64,000 nt of DNA from Gracilimonas sp. (GTDB lineage: Bacteria > Bacteroidota > Rhodothermia > Balneolales > Balneolaceae), in assembly GCA_022450045.1 (NCBI GenBank), contig JAKURD010000005.1:1-64000 (forward strand), read 5' to 3'. The notes beneath the pieces were generated by a model, which saw only the letters and a list, made by a program, of their open reading frames with translations, was not told where the DNA came from and did not search any database. How positions within the stretch are numbered: the first letter of the stretch is position 1; each line of letters opens with the position of its first letter. A program made the position numbers and the translations under genes. Of this stretch, positions 35,459 to 44,662 are shown in pieces.

Positions 35459-36553
35459 ATGAGCTTAAGATGTGGAATTGTTGGGCTGCCCAACGTAGGT
35501 AAATCAACTTTATTTAATGCCCTTAGTAATGCAGGAGCCGAATCAGCAAACTTTCCTTTTTGTACCATTGATCCCAATGTGGGTATGGTGCCGGTTCCGG
35601 ATGAACGACTGAACAAACTGGCCGAGCTGGCTGAATCCAAGAACGTTCTTCCAACCACCATCGAATTTGTTGATATCGCAGGCTTGGTGAAAGGTGCTTC
35701 AGAAGGAAAAGGAAAGGGGAATGCGTTCCTCTCTCACATACGGGAAGTGGATCTGATCCTGCACGTTGTTCGCTGCTTTGATGATAATGACATCATTCAC
35801 GTAGAAGGAAATGTAGATCCCGAGCGGGATGTTAGGATCATAGAAGAAGAGCTCATCCTGAAAGACCTGGAAAGTGTTGAAAAACGCGTCGAGAAATTAA
35901 AGAAGGAAGCCAAAGGCGGTGATAAAGCTAAGAAAGCTCAACTCGAGATCGTACAGCGATTGGCCAACCATTTAGGCGATGGAAATTCAGCACGTACATT
36001 CGAAGTCTCTGAAGATGATAAAGAAGCCTACAAAGACCTCTTCCTGCTATCCGCTAAGCAAGTGCTTTATGCCTGCAATGTGGGGGAATCCGATTTGGAA
36101 ACCGGCAATGAATATGTGGAAAAGGTAAAGGAAATTGCCTCCGAACATGATGATAATACCGTGATGTTCTGCGCCAAGATCGAAGCGGAGATCGCAGAAC
36201 TGGATGAAGACGAAAAAGAGATGTTTCTCGAAGAACTCGGCGTTGCCAGTGCGGGACTGGATCGACTGATCAAAGCTGCTTATGAAGAGCTTGGGCTAAT
36301 CACCTATTTCACGGCAGGGCCAAAAGAAGCCCGTGCGTGGACTATCAAAAAAGGAACTAAAGCTCCTCAGGCCGCCGGTGTTATTCATACCGATTTTGAA
36401 AAGGGATTCATCCGTGCCGAAACCATTGCCTACAAAGATTATGAAGAATTGGGTTCCGAAAAAGCTGCAAGAGATGCCGGTAAAATGCGCCAGGAAGGGA
36501 AAGAATATGTGGTGAAAGACGGGGACGTTCTGTTGTTTAGGTTTAATGTGTAA
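35459..36553 (+). CDS. ychF: Redox-regulated ATPase YchF
   Basis: Universally conserved Obg-family P-loop NTPase that prefers ATP and binds ribosomes. The 364 residues contain the P-loop GLPNVGKSTLFNAL (about 8-21), switch region FCTIDPNVGMV, the G3 region DIAGLVKGASEGKGKGNAFL, a coiled coil (about 130-200) and the C-terminal TGS domain (LITYFTAGPKEARAW, VIHTDFEKGFIRAETI). Length is normal. It follows the phosphatase gene after 18 nt. Confidence 0.97.
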   Translation: MSLRCGIVGLPNVGKSTLFNALSNAGAESANFPFCTIDPNVGMVPVPDERLNKLAELAESKNVLPTTIEFVDIAGLVKGASEGKGKGNAFLSHIREVDLILHVVRCFDDNDIIHVEGNVDPERDVRIIEEELILKDLESVEKRVEKLKKEAKGGDKAKKAQLEIVQRLANHLGDGNSARTFEVSEDDKEAYKDLFLLSAKQVLYACNVGESDLETGNEYVEKVKEIASEHDDNTVMFCAKIEAEIAELDEDEKEMFLEELGVASAGLDRLIKAAYEELGLITYFTAGPKEARAWTIKKGTKAPQAAGVIHTDFEKGFIRAETIAYKDYEELGSEKAARDAGKMRQEGKEYVVKDGDVLLFRFNV

Positions 36554-36674
36554 TAGAAAGTGATGATGTTTATTTAAGGGATAGTCATCACTTTGTCGCA
36601 ATTTCAACTGTTTCTGAATCATACTTTTGTATCTTATTCGGTGAAACCGATACCGTAATCAGATGTTTTGAATT

Positions 36675-38213
36675 ATGCTTAGAAAGATTTTTACACTCTT
36701 CATTTTTATTGGACTGATGCTTGGATTTGGTACGACTGTTGCAGCTCAGGAAACATACGATGTACATATTAGGGGAGGAGTGGTAATTGATGGAACAGGA
36801 GAGAAAGCTTACGAAGCTGATATTCTCATCAAAGCCGACAGCATCACATTTATTGGCAAGCTGGATGAGGAAACAGTTAGTGCCGTAAAAATCATTGATG
36901 CCACAGGGAAAATTATCTCACCCGGATTTATAGATATGCACGCTCATGGAAATCCATTGAGTACCCCGCAGTTTCAAAATTTTCTGGCGATGGGAGTCAC
37001 TGCTATTGTATTGGGACAAGATGGCTCTTCTCCAACCGATGAATCTCTTAAGGAGTGGTTTGAACGTGTTGAGGAAGCCCAACCGGCTGTGAATATTGCT
37101 GTGCTTGCCGGCCACGGTACCATTCGACGAAATTCCGGGTTAGAGAAAAACACAGTAGTCCATGAGCGCGATTTGGAGGCTATGGAAAAGCAACTCAAAG
37201 ATAACCTTGATGATGGAGCATTTGGGTTGAGCCTGGGACTGGAGTATGTTCCCGGCTTATATGCTGAAGCTCAGGAATTAGAGCGGTTGGCTAAAGCAGT
37301 TGGTGCTTACGATGGAATTGTAATGAGTCATATACGCAGTGAAGATGATTCAAGAATCTCTGCTTCGCTGGAAGAATTAGCAGGTTTGGGAAAATATTCA
37401 AAAGTGCATGTGTCCCATTTAAAAGTAGTCTATGGAAAAGGGGCAGATCGGGCCGAGGAAATTCTTCATAAGCTTAAGAACTACCAGGATAATGGAATAG
37501 ATATAACTGCGGATACCTATCCATATGCTGCCAGTTTTACGGGAATTGGAATAGTTTTCCCAAATTGGGCTAAAACAGAGGAAGAGTGGAAGCAGGCCAT
37601 GAACGAAAACCCGGAGATTTTACGGGAATATCTTACGTCCAAAGTAGCGCAACGAAATGGCCCGGAGGCTATACTTTTTGGCACAGGTAAATATGCCGGT
37701 AAAACGTTAAAAGAAGCAGCGGCGTCAGAAGGGGTTTCCGCCATTGATTTGCTATTAAAAATTGGCCCAAGAGCAGCATCCGCGGCTCATTTTGTAATGA
37801 ATGTAGAACTGCAGGACAGGATTACTGTTGCAGAAGAAATCATGATCAGTTCTGACGGAAGCCCAACCATGCGACATCCACGCGGCTACGGTAGTTTCGC
37901 TAAAGTGATTAATAAATATGTGGTGGAACAAGACCGGCTCCCTATAGAAAAGGCTATTTATAAAATGAGCGGACTGCCGGCAAAAACGCTGGGGATTCCA
38001 GACAGGGGAACACTTGCCGTGGGTAATAAAGCGGATATTTTGATTTTTAACCCGAATGAAGTGCAAGACCTTGCAACCTTTGAAAGCCCCCATGAGTTAG
38101 CGAAAGGGTTCCAATGGGTGATTGTTAACGGGAAAGTAGCAAAAGAGAACGGTGTTTTTTCCGAAGAAAGAAATGGACGTGTGCTAAGGAAATACTCGGA
38201 GTTGATGAAGTAA
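36675..38213 (+). CDS. Exported D-aminoacylase-type amidohydrolase
   Basis: A 512-residue amidohydrolase with a signal peptide (MLRKIFTLFIFIGLML to VAAQ) and so likely periplasmic. The metal-dependent fold begins VDGTGEKAYEADILI and holds GKIISPGFIDMHAHG (metal His pair), MSHIRSEDD, HVSHLKV, ADTYPY and SSDGSPTMRHPRGYGSF, matching N-acyl-D-amino-acid deacylases. It would release D-amino acids or dipeptide breakdown products. Substrate is inferred from the family. It stands alone between ychF and the convergent adenosine deaminase gene. Confidence 0.88.
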   Translation: MLRKIFTLFIFIGLMLGFGTTVAAQETYDVHIRGGVVIDGTGEKAYEADILIKADSITFIGKLDEETVSAVKIIDATGKIISPGFIDMHAHGNPLSTPQFQNFLAMGVTAIVLGQDGSSPTDESLKEWFERVEEAQPAVNIAVLAGHGTIRRNSGLEKNTVVHERDLEAMEKQLKDNLDDGAFGLSLGLEYVPGLYAEAQELERLAKAVGAYDGIVMSHIRSEDDSRISASLEELAGLGKYSKVHVSHLKVVYGKGADRAEEILHKLKNYQDNGIDITADTYPYAASFTGIGIVFPNWAKTEEEWKQAMNENPEILREYLTSKVAQRNGPEAILFGTGKYAGKTLKEAAASEGVSAIDLLLKIGPRAASAAHFVMNVELQDRITVAEEIMISSDGSPTMRHPRGYGSFAKVINKYVVEQDRLPIEKAIYKMSGLPAKTLGIPDRGTLAVGNKADILIFNPNEVQDLATFESPHELAKGFQWVIVNGKVAKENGVFSEERNGRVLRKYSELMK

Positions 38214-38243
38214 AAAAGTAAGGATTGATAACGTAAATTTAAT

Positions 38244-39239
38244 TTAACTTACTTTATCACTTATCCCTCCCTTTAGTAATTGCCGAAGTCTGTCTTTCGT
38301 CTCTTCATCACAAAAAGCTGCTTCAATGGCAAACTGGTTGACTCGGAAAAACTGCTTGGTGTGCCAATCAAAATGCCGGTTCAATTTCTGATATTCTTCG
38401 TTGAGAGAGATATTTGAGATCGCCCGGCCGTCAGTATTCACGCTGAGAGAATTTCCGTTATTATAAATATCATTGATCTGGTGATCGGCTACCGAATCAT
38501 AAATTCCTGTTTGCACATTGCTGGTGGGACAAACCTCAAGATGAATATTCTTTTTCTTCAGGTGATTTAGTAACTCAGGATCTTCATTACTTCTCACTCC
38601 ATGCCCAATTCTGGCCGGATGGAAATTCCCCAAAACCTCCCGAACGCTTTCCGGTCCGCGTGCTTCTCCGGCGTGGGCTGTACATGGGATATCTTGTTCC
38701 CGTGCATATTCAAAGGCTTTTATGTGATTGTCTATAGGTAAAGTCTCATCGGCAGCAATATCAAATCCAACTACATTGGTTCCTTCAAATCGTTCCACCA
38801 GCTTCACCGTTTCCAAACTTTGCTCCTCAGAAAAATGCCGAAGTGTGCATAGAATAATTCTTCCTTCAATACCTGTTTCTCTAATTCCCTTTGTGGTTGC
38901 TTCATCCACAATTTTCACTACTTCTTCTGCTAACAATCCCTTTTCTAAATGCTGAAGCGGTGCAAATCGGATCTCAGCATAGATCACATTATCGGCCTTA
39001 AGCTGTTGAAAGAGGTCGAGCGTTACAGCTACCAGTTGCTCTTTTGTTTGCATGATGGCGATAGGGGCCTGTGCGCACTTAAGGTACTCTTCCAGGCTGG
39101 CACAATTGGCGGGAGCAATGAAATTACGGTCATATTCTTCTCTTGTGATTTCCGGGCGCAGTTTTTGTGCCACCTCAAAGCTCAGCGAGCAATCCAGATG
39201 CAAATGTAATTCTATTTTCGGCAGTGATGGTATATTCAT
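38244..39239 (-). CDS. add: Adenosine deaminase family protein
   Basis: Purine-salvage enzyme that deaminates adenosine to inosine. The 331-residue TIM barrel has KIELHLHLDCSLS (metal His residues; Cys where most family members have Gly), TAHAGE with the catalytic Glu, IGHGVRS and EVCPTSN. The last metal motif reads SVNTDGRAISN rather than NTDDP: the first Asp is kept and the second is Gly. Similar variation occurs in some actinobacterial enzymes, so adenosine deaminase is likely, with adenine deaminase or another purine deaminase as alternatives. Confidence 0.85.
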   Translation of the reverse strand: MNIPSLPKIELHLHLDCSLSFEVAQKLRPEITREEYDRNFIAPANCASLEEYLKCAQAPIAIMQTKEQLVAVTLDLFQQLKADNVIYAEIRFAPLQHLEKGLLAEEVVKIVDEATTKGIRETGIEGRIILCTLRHFSEEQSLETVKLVERFEGTNVVGFDIAADETLPIDNHIKAFEYAREQDIPCTAHAGEARGPESVREVLGNFHPARIGHGVRSNEDPELLNHLKKKNIHLEVCPTSNVQTGIYDSVADHQINDIYNNGNSLSVNTDGRAISNISLNEEYQKLNRHFDWHTKQFFRVNQFAIEAAFCDEETKDRLRQLLKGGISDKVS

Positions 39240-39746
39240 GAAAAATTAAGCGTTAATATCTGATATTAAAGTCTCTCCTTGAGGAGAGATCAATTCAAAA
39301 AAGCTGTTCCTTTTTTGAATTTCGAGGGGTGTTGTTGCCAAGGATTACCAAGCTCAATAACAACTTCCTTGCCCTTAGCTAACACCCTCCGCCTCTCCCG
39401 ATTACTCAGGATCGGCACGAGGACTTTCCTTTTTATAGTTAGATTATCATGTAGAAATAATAGCCCATGGCTTTCCTCTCTTCCCGAAAGCTTTCGGACA
39501 AAGCTAAATCCTGTCCCTCTCCAGAGAGAGATAAGTTCCAATTAAACTTCAATGTTCAATATTCCTTTGTTGAATATTCGATATTCACATCCTGTGTCCC
39601 TTCAGGGGACAGGAAGAACAGTTGTTACTTCCGGGGAGGAGAGTCAGAGATCTTATTCTACCAACAATCAAAACTACATTCGTAATTACTTTCAAAAAAA
39701 ATTAGTTTCCATTCAGAAAATTAAGGTTTAAAACTTAACCAAATTC
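39240..39746. other. Intergenic region between divergent add and polA, repeat-like content
   Basis: No gene supported. It contains a 12-bp perfect hairpin AATTCAAAAAAG/CTTTTTTGAATT (39292-39303 and 39310-39321, 6-nt loop), preceded by a 7-bp hairpin TCTCTCC/GGAGAGA (39283-39300 region). Open frames on both strands here, such as one encoding SLWRGTGFSFVRKLSGREE on the minus strand, have the character of decayed intergenic repeat rather than protein. Promoters for add and polA should be near its two ends. Confidence 0.55.
39292..39321. terminator. Perfect 12-bp hairpin, terminator-like
   Basis: Two 12-bp arms AATTCAAAAAAG and CTTTTTTGAATT around CTGTTC. It lies between two diverging genes and so ends neither; it is more likely part of a repeat or a regulatory hairpin than a normal gene-end terminator. 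Confidence 0.5.
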
Positions 39747-42500
39747 ATGTCTAAAAAACTCCTTTATTTACTCGATGGAATGGCACTGGCTTACCGTGCC
39801 CATTTTGCATTTATCAATAGCAGGTTAAAGAATTCTGAGGGCATTCCCACCGGACCGGTGCTCGGTTTTGCTAATACGCTGGAAAAGATGCTGGATGAAA
39901 AAAAGCCAACCCACATTGCCGTTGCATGGGATACGCATGCGCCTACATTTCGTCATGAAAAAGATGAGGAATACAAGGCCAACCGTCCTCCTCAGCCGGA
40001 GGAATTAAAGATCGGAATTCCGCTGATCAAGGAAATGGTGGAGGCATGGGGCATTCAGAATATAGAGCAGGATGGCTATGAAGCCGATGATATCATTGGA
40101 ACTATCGCCAGTGGGGCAAATGCGGATGATGTAGATGTGATGATGGTTACCCCAGATAAAGATTTCATGCAGTTGGTGCACGATCACATCCGGATGATGA
40201 AACCCGATAACAATAATGGCGGATTCAATATCATAGACCGGGAAGGGGTGAAGGATTATTTCGGCGTGTATCCCGAAGATGTGATCGATGTACTTGCGAT
40301 TATTGGTGATACCTCGGATAACATCCCCGGCGTACCAGGCATAGGGAAAAAGGGAGCGCCAAAACTCATCAAGAAATACGGATCGCTAGAAGCGGCGCTT
40401 GAGGATGCACCGAATATTAAAGGTAAGCGCGCGCGGGAAGGACTGATGGAATACGGCGAGCAGGCTCTTCACGCAAAATATATGGTGACCATTAAAACCG
40501 ACGTTCCCAATACCAAAGATTGGGAAGAACTGGAATGGGGAGAAGTGGACAAGAAAAAGCTCGGACTATTCTTCAAGCGGATGGAATTTCGCACGCTTAC
40601 CAAGAGATATTTAGGCGAAGAAGGCCCTGTTGCTTCGAAAGATGGTGATCAGGTAGATCTGTTCGGTTCCTTCAAAGAAGAAGCTCCCAAGCAGGAACTG
40701 GATGAGAAGAAGGTGAATTATGCTCTGTTAGACTCCATTGAAAAAGTGAAGGGTTTGGTGGATGAATATAAAGACGAAGAACATTTTTGTTTTGATACTG
40801 AAACTGACAGTCCCGATCCGGTGACGGCTTCACTGGTTGGAATTTCACTCACAGCAACTCCGGGAACGGCTTACTATATTCCTGTAAATGTGGAGAATGG
40901 CCTGGACGAGAAAGAAGTGATGGAAGCCATTCGTCCGCTGTTCGAGGATTCACACATTTTGAAGATTGCCCACAACTATAAGTTCGACTATCTGATGCTG
41001 AAGCGAGCCGGAATCGGGATCAAGGGCAATGCCTTTGATACCATGATCGCGGCTTATCTCATCGATGCCAATCAGCGGCTAAAAATGGACGAACTTTCCA
41101 AAAGCCTGTTGAATTACAAGCCGGTGAGTATCGAAGAGCTGATCGGCAAAGGTAAAAAACAAAAGTCGATGGCCGACTTGGCGGTGGAGGATGTGTATCT
41201 GTATGCCTGTGAGGATGCGGATATCACGCTGCGTTTGTACGAGATCTTGAATGAACGACTCAAAAAAGATGAACTTCTCGAAATTGCTTATAAAGTGGAT
41301 TATCCGCTAATGGAAGTGCTGGCTGAGATGGAATTGAAGGGCATTAAGCTGGATACTGAGATGCTGACTGAATTTTCCAAAGAGCTTGAAAAAGATCTGG
41401 ATAAATTAGAAAAAGAGATCTATGAAAAGGCGGGAGAGGAATTCAATATTAACTCGCCACAGCAGCTTGGAACTATTTTATTTGAGAAAATGGAACTTCC
41501 TGCCGGCAAGAAAACCAAAACGGGGCAGTATTCCACGGCCGAATCGGTTTTGGCCAAGCTCGCCGTGAAATATAAAATGCCAGGCCTGATCCTGGAATAC
41601 CGACAACTGGCCAAGCTTAAATCTACTTATGTGGATGCGATTCCGGAATTGGTCAATGAAGAAACCGGGCGCGTTCATACCGAATTCAGTCAAAGTGTGG
41701 CAGCAACCGGCCGATTGGCTTCGTCCAATCCTAACCTGCAAAACATTCCCATTCGCACCGAGCGGGGGCGGGAAATGCGGAAGGCGTTTGTGGCTGAGGA
41801 TGGATTTAAGTTGATGTCTGCTGATTACTCTCAAGTTGAGTTGAGGGTGATTGCCCACATTGCCAAAGATGAGGCCATGATCGAGGCGTTCAAAAACGAT
41901 GAGGACATTCACGCCCGTACCGCCAAAGAGATCTTTGATTTGGATTCGCTGGAGGATGTCACCGCCGACCACCGCCGGAAAGCCAAGGAAGTGAATTTCG
42001 GTATTCCCTACGGACTCAGTGCGTACGGACTGGCTCAAAATCTGGGTATTGAAAATAACGAAGGGAAGGAGATGATCGATCAGTATTTTGAGCGGTTCCC
42101 GAACATCCTTAATTATATCAATGAGACGAAAGAGTTTGCGAGGGAACACGGTTATGTGAAGACTATGCTGGGCCGCCGTCGCTATGTACCGGATATCAAA
42201 TCGGGTAACTGGAATGTACGGGGTTTCGCTGAGCGCGTGGCCATCAACATGCCGATTCAGGGAACGGCCGCGGATATCATCAAACTTGCCATGATCGAGA
42301 TCCATCACTGGCTTAAAGAAAACAACAAGAAAAGCCGCATGCTCCTCCAGGTACATGATGAACTCATCTTCGAGATCCACGAAAGTGAAATGGATGAAGT
42401 GCCGGATAAGATTATTGAGCTAATGGAGTCGGCTGTGGAATTGGATGTTCCACTGAAGGTGGAAGCAGGGATTGCGAAAAACTGGCTGGAAGCGCATTAG
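39747..42500 (+). CDS. polA: DNA polymerase I
   Basis: Repair and lagging-strand polymerase. The 917 residues comprise a 5' nuclease (about 1-290; AVAWDTHAPTFRHEKDEEYKANR, DEYEADDIIGT-like region, IGDTSDNIPGVPGIG), a 3'-5' exonuclease (about 335-520) with the DEDD residues kept (CFDTETDSPD, HNYKFDYL, YACEDADITLRLYE), and the polymerase domain (about 560-917; TGRLASSNPNLQNIPIRTERGR, MSADYSQVELRVIAH, RRKAKEVNFGIPYGLS, LLQVHDELIFE). So proofreading should be active, unlike in Taq. Antisense open frames inside are shadows. Confidence 0.98.
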   Translation: MSKKLLYLLDGMALAYRAHFAFINSRLKNSEGIPTGPVLGFANTLEKMLDEKKPTHIAVAWDTHAPTFRHEKDEEYKANRPPQPEELKIGIPLIKEMVEAWGIQNIEQDGYEADDIIGTIASGANADDVDVMMVTPDKDFMQLVHDHIRMMKPDNNNGGFNIIDREGVKDYFGVYPEDVIDVLAIIGDTSDNIPGVPGIGKKGAPKLIKKYGSLEAALEDAPNIKGKRAREGLMEYGEQALHAKYMVTIKTDVPNTKDWEELEWGEVDKKKLGLFFKRMEFRTLTKRYLGEEGPVASKDGDQVDLFGSFKEEAPKQELDEKKVNYALLDSIEKVKGLVDEYKDEEHFCFDTETDSPDPVTASLVGISLTATPGTAYYIPVNVENGLDEKEVMEAIRPLFEDSHILKIAHNYKFDYLMLKRAGIGIKGNAFDTMIAAYLIDANQRLKMDELSKSLLNYKPVSIEELIGKGKKQKSMADLAVEDVYLYACEDADITLRLYEILNERLKKDELLEIAYKVDYPLMEVLAEMELKGIKLDTEMLTEFSKELEKDLDKLEKEIYEKAGEEFNINSPQQLGTILFEKMELPAGKKTKTGQYSTAESVLAKLAVKYKMPGLILEYRQLAKLKSTYVDAIPELVNEETGRVHTEFSQSVAATGRLASSNPNLQNIPIRTERGREMRKAFVAEDGFKLMSADYSQVELRVIAHIAKDEAMIEAFKNDEDIHARTAKEIFDLDSLEDVTADHRRKAKEVNFGIPYGLSAYGLAQNLGIENNEGKEMIDQYFERFPNILNYINETKEFAREHGYVKTMLGRRRYVPDIKSGNWNVRGFAERVAINMPIQGTAADIIKLAMIEIHHWLKENNKKSRMLLQVHDELIFEIHESEMDEVPDKIIELMESAVELDVPLKVEAGIAKNWLEAH

Positions 42501-42532
42501 CAGTTTACAGCGAACAGTTTAGTTCTGAACTA

Positions 42533-42553
42533 GCGCAAGCGTCTCGCTTGTGC
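42533..42553. repeat. Short REP-like palindrome after polA
   Basis: GCGCAAGCG (42533-42541) and CGCTTGTGC (42545-42553) around TCT, with one wobble position. It is GC-richer than its surroundings and begins 32 nt after the polA stop. It may also help terminate polA transcription, though no T tract follows. Confidence 0.6.
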
Positions 42554-42593
42554 GTTGTGGAACTAAGGTAGGAAGGTTGTCTTCGTATTGTAC

Positions 42594-42644
42594 TGGAACC
42601 GGGAGGTTCCGCAAGGCATTCCCAAGGAAGTCGTTGGGAACGAG
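42594..42644 (+). repeat. Dispersed REP-like unit, copy 1
   Basis: A roughly 51-bp block with inner hairpin TTCCCAA (42619-42625)/TTGGGAA (42634-42640). The core CCAAGGAAGTCGTTGG is repeated exactly, in inverted orientation, at 44540-44555, with similar flanks (CCGGG, GGCATT, ACgAG/ACaAG). A more distant relative is at 46738-46790. Confidence 0.75.
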
Positions 42645-42677
42645 TTCAAAAGGCGCAATAAAAACAGTCTAAAAAAT

Positions 42678-42842
42678 ATGTCTGGAATTTCAGTAGCCAT
42701 CATTACCATTGTACTCCTTTATATTTTTGTTTTTTTATTTGGTGACAAGGATGATCTTAAGTTAATAAGTGTTTTCACAGGTTACTTGGTTGCTATAGGG
42801 ATAGTTTATCTTTTGGGAAAAATGATAGGGATATTTGGTTAG
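42678..42842 (+). CDS. Small two-helix membrane protein, hypothetical
   Basis: A 54-residue protein starting at ATG 42678. The frame extends upstream but that part lies in the repeat and is unlikely to be coding. It has two hydrophobic segments (VAIITIVLLYIFVFLF and VFTGYLVAIGIVYLLGKMIG) separated by DKDDLK. It faces another small membrane protein gene (42872-43150) tail to tail. Function and family unknown; it may not be expressed. Confidence 0.5.
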   Translation: MSGISVAIITIVLLYIFVFLFGDKDDLKLISVFTGYLVAIGIVYLLGKMIGIFG

Positions 42843-42871
42843 ACAAATTTCCTTTTTTTTCTTTTCAAAAG

Positions 42872-43150
42872 TTAGTCAGAATCTATAGCCGACTTTGTTT
42901 TCCACTTCGTTTTTATATATAAGTGATACAATAAAAAATACCCTATAACTACGAAGAAAAAGTATCTACCGGCTTGGGTGCTTGTATCAACATCGAGGGA
43001 TAAAAAAGCTATTGCTAATATACTGACTATAATTGCAGTAGCTTCAATAAGTAATTTTTTGAATAATCCTTGAATATTAAATGCCAGTTTGTAGCCGAAG
43101 TGAATTATAATAATTCCAATTAGAGAGATAAATAATGCATAAAAATTCAT
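42872..43150 (-). CDS. Small membrane protein, hypothetical
   Basis: A 92-residue protein with three likely membrane segments (ALFISLIGIIIIHFGY, LLIEATAIIVSILAIAFL, YFFFVVIGYFLLYHLYI) and a basic C-terminal tail. The IS256 copy inserted 80 bp upstream of its start may have separated it from its promoter. No family recognised. Confidence 0.55.
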   Translation of the reverse strand: MNFYALFISLIGIIIIHFGYKLAFNIQGLFKKLLIEATAIIVSILAIAFLSLDVDTSTQAGRYFFFVVIGYFLLYHLYIKTKWKTKSAIDSD

Positions 43151-43221
43151 TTGTGCCCCTTTGTTTTCAGAAAGTTAAGTAGCTAATCTTAGAATTTTCG
43201 AGATAATAACAGTTAGAAAAT

Positions 43222-44518
43222 TATATGCCGGGAGTGTTCATTAAAGTGTGTCAGGGGTTAAAAATCTGTCTTCGAAGTAATCTACTAAATCTCGGCGAAC
43301 CGAGGACCATCCAAACATAGCTCCACTCCATTTGGTTTGGGCGTTGATAGTGGCCAGGTAGATCTGTTTGACAATGGCATTCTCGCTGCTGAATGCCCCT
43401 TTGGTTTTGGTTACTTTGCGAACCATCCGGTGATAACTCTCAATGGGGTTATTGGTATAAATAACCCTGCGTAGTGCCGGCGGGTACTTATAAAAGTTAG
43501 TGAGCCGCTCCCGGTTGGAGTACCAGCTGCGGAAGATCACCTTGTATTTTGGTCCCCAGGTATGTTCGGCCTGCTCCAGATACTGCCGGGCAGCAGCCTC
43601 ATTCAGGGCGGTATACACTTTTCTTAAATCCCGGCTGACCGCCTTATAGTCTTTGTAATTCACATACTTGAGGCTGTTGCGCATTTGATGCACCAGGCAT
43701 AGTTGCACATCCGTACGGGGAAACAGATCCTCAATGGCATCGCCAAATCCAGCCAGGTTATCGATGCAGGCCACAAAGATGTCTTTCACGCCCCGGGTTT
43801 GCAATTCGTGGAGTACGCTGCGCCAAAAACTCGCCGATTCAATATCTCCAAAGTATATCCCCAGCACCTGCTTGGCCCCTTCGGTGTTTACCGCCAGTAC
43901 CGAATACACAGCTTTGGATATGACTTTGCCGTGCTCGCGTACTTTAAAATGCATCGCATCCAGCCACATCACCGGGTAGACCGAATCAAGTGGTCTTGAC
44001 TGCCAGTCCAGAATCTCCGGAAGGATCCGGTCGGTTATCGCGCTTAGCGTGCCTGCGCTTACCTCTACGCCATACATATCGGCCAGATGAGCCTGAATGT
44101 CACGGTAACTCATGCCCCGGCTGTAGAGCGAGAGAATCTTAGTGTCAATATCACTGGTAAGCCGCCGCTCGCGTTTCTTGAGGGTTTGTGGGGTATAACT
44201 GCCATCACGGTCACGAGGGGTGAATACCTCAAAGCCTCCAAGGGAGCTTTGCACGTGTTTGCTTGCGCGCCCATTGCGACGATTGGGTTTTGAGCCTTCT
44301 TTGCCATCCAGATGGGCATCCATCTCGCCTTCCAGACTCGCTTCTATCACGCGTTTGAGCAGGGGCGTGAACACCCCGTCCTGCCCGGTTAAGGGCTTGC
44401 CCTGGCTTAACTGCTCTGATAACTCTTTTACCAAAGCATCCAGGTGTTTGTTGTTTTTTGTAGGTTCCATGTGTCTAAATTAGTTATGACACACTTAATT
44501 GAACAGTCTCTATATGCC
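43222..44518 (-). mobile_element. IS256-family insertion sequence with 8-bp target duplication
   Basis: The element spans 43230-44510 (1281 bp). Its ends are related terminal inverted repeats: GGGAGTGTTCA and AAGTGTGTCA on the left, and GAGACTGTTCA and AAGTGTGTCA read from the right. The flanks carry an exact direct repeat TATATGCC (43222-43229 and 44511-44518), the size of duplication usual for IS256. An intact duplication and a full-length transposase indicate a recent, possibly active insertion. Confidence 0.93.
43241..44470 (-). CDS. IS256-family transposase
   Basis: Mutator-type DDE transposase of 409 residues, full length. The catalytic residues are present: Asp171 (MWLDAMHFKV), Asp237 (ACIDNLAGF) and Glu344 (NPIESYHRM). 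The family signature LCLVHQMRNS lies at 258-267. The C terminus (FLTPDTL) is encoded within the terminal inverted repeat. It should be functional. Confidence 0.97.
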   Translation of the reverse strand: MEPTKNNKHLDALVKELSEQLSQGKPLTGQDGVFTPLLKRVIEASLEGEMDAHLDGKEGSKPNRRNGRASKHVQSSLGGFEVFTPRDRDGSYTPQTLKKRERRLTSDIDTKILSLYSRGMSYRDIQAHLADMYGVEVSAGTLSAITDRILPEILDWQSRPLDSVYPVMWLDAMHFKVREHGKVISKAVYSVLAVNTEGAKQVLGIYFGDIESASFWRSVLHELQTRGVKDIFVACIDNLAGFGDAIEDLFPRTDVQLCLVHQMRNSLKYVNYKDYKAVSRDLRKVYTALNEAAARQYLEQAEHTWGPKYKVIFRSWYSNRERLTNFYKYPPALRRVIYTNNPIESYHRMVRKVTKTKGAFSSENAIVKQIYLATINAQTKWSGAMFGWSSVRRDLVDYFEDRFLTPDTL

Positions 44519-44532
44519 AATTAAAATTTGAT

Positions 44533-44583
44533 CTTGTTGCCAACGACTTCCTTGGAAATGCCTGCCAGAGCCACCCGGTCCAC
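44533..44583 (-). repeat. Dispersed REP-like unit, copy 2, inverted
   Basis: Minus-strand copy of the unit at 42594-42644, with the same 16-nt core and the CCGGG and GGCATT flanks. It lies 15 bp beyond the IS256 target duplication, so before the IS arrived the two copies faced each other across the two small membrane protein genes. Confidence 0.7.
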
Positions 44584-44662
44584 ATGAAAAAATTTCCCTT
44601 AATCCATACATTCATCTCTGGCAAAAGATCACACCCTATCCCAAAAATCACACCCATCACAG

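Noticed and set aside
38215..38255. Terminator AAAGTAAG/CTTACTTT between converging amidohydrolase and add genes
   Set aside because: The right arm is inside the add coding end and the loop is long; too weak to annotate.
39290..39541. 83-codon minus-strand ORF between add and polA
   Set aside because: Reads like repeat-derived sequence with hairpins; no domain, and it lies in the region where promoters are expected.
41478..42380. 300-codon minus-strand ORF
   Set aside because: Antisense shadow of the polA polymerase domain, which is fully conserved.
42588..42677. Longer N terminus for the small membrane protein at 42678
   Set aside because: Those 30 codons coincide with a dispersed repeat, so the inner ATG is preferred.
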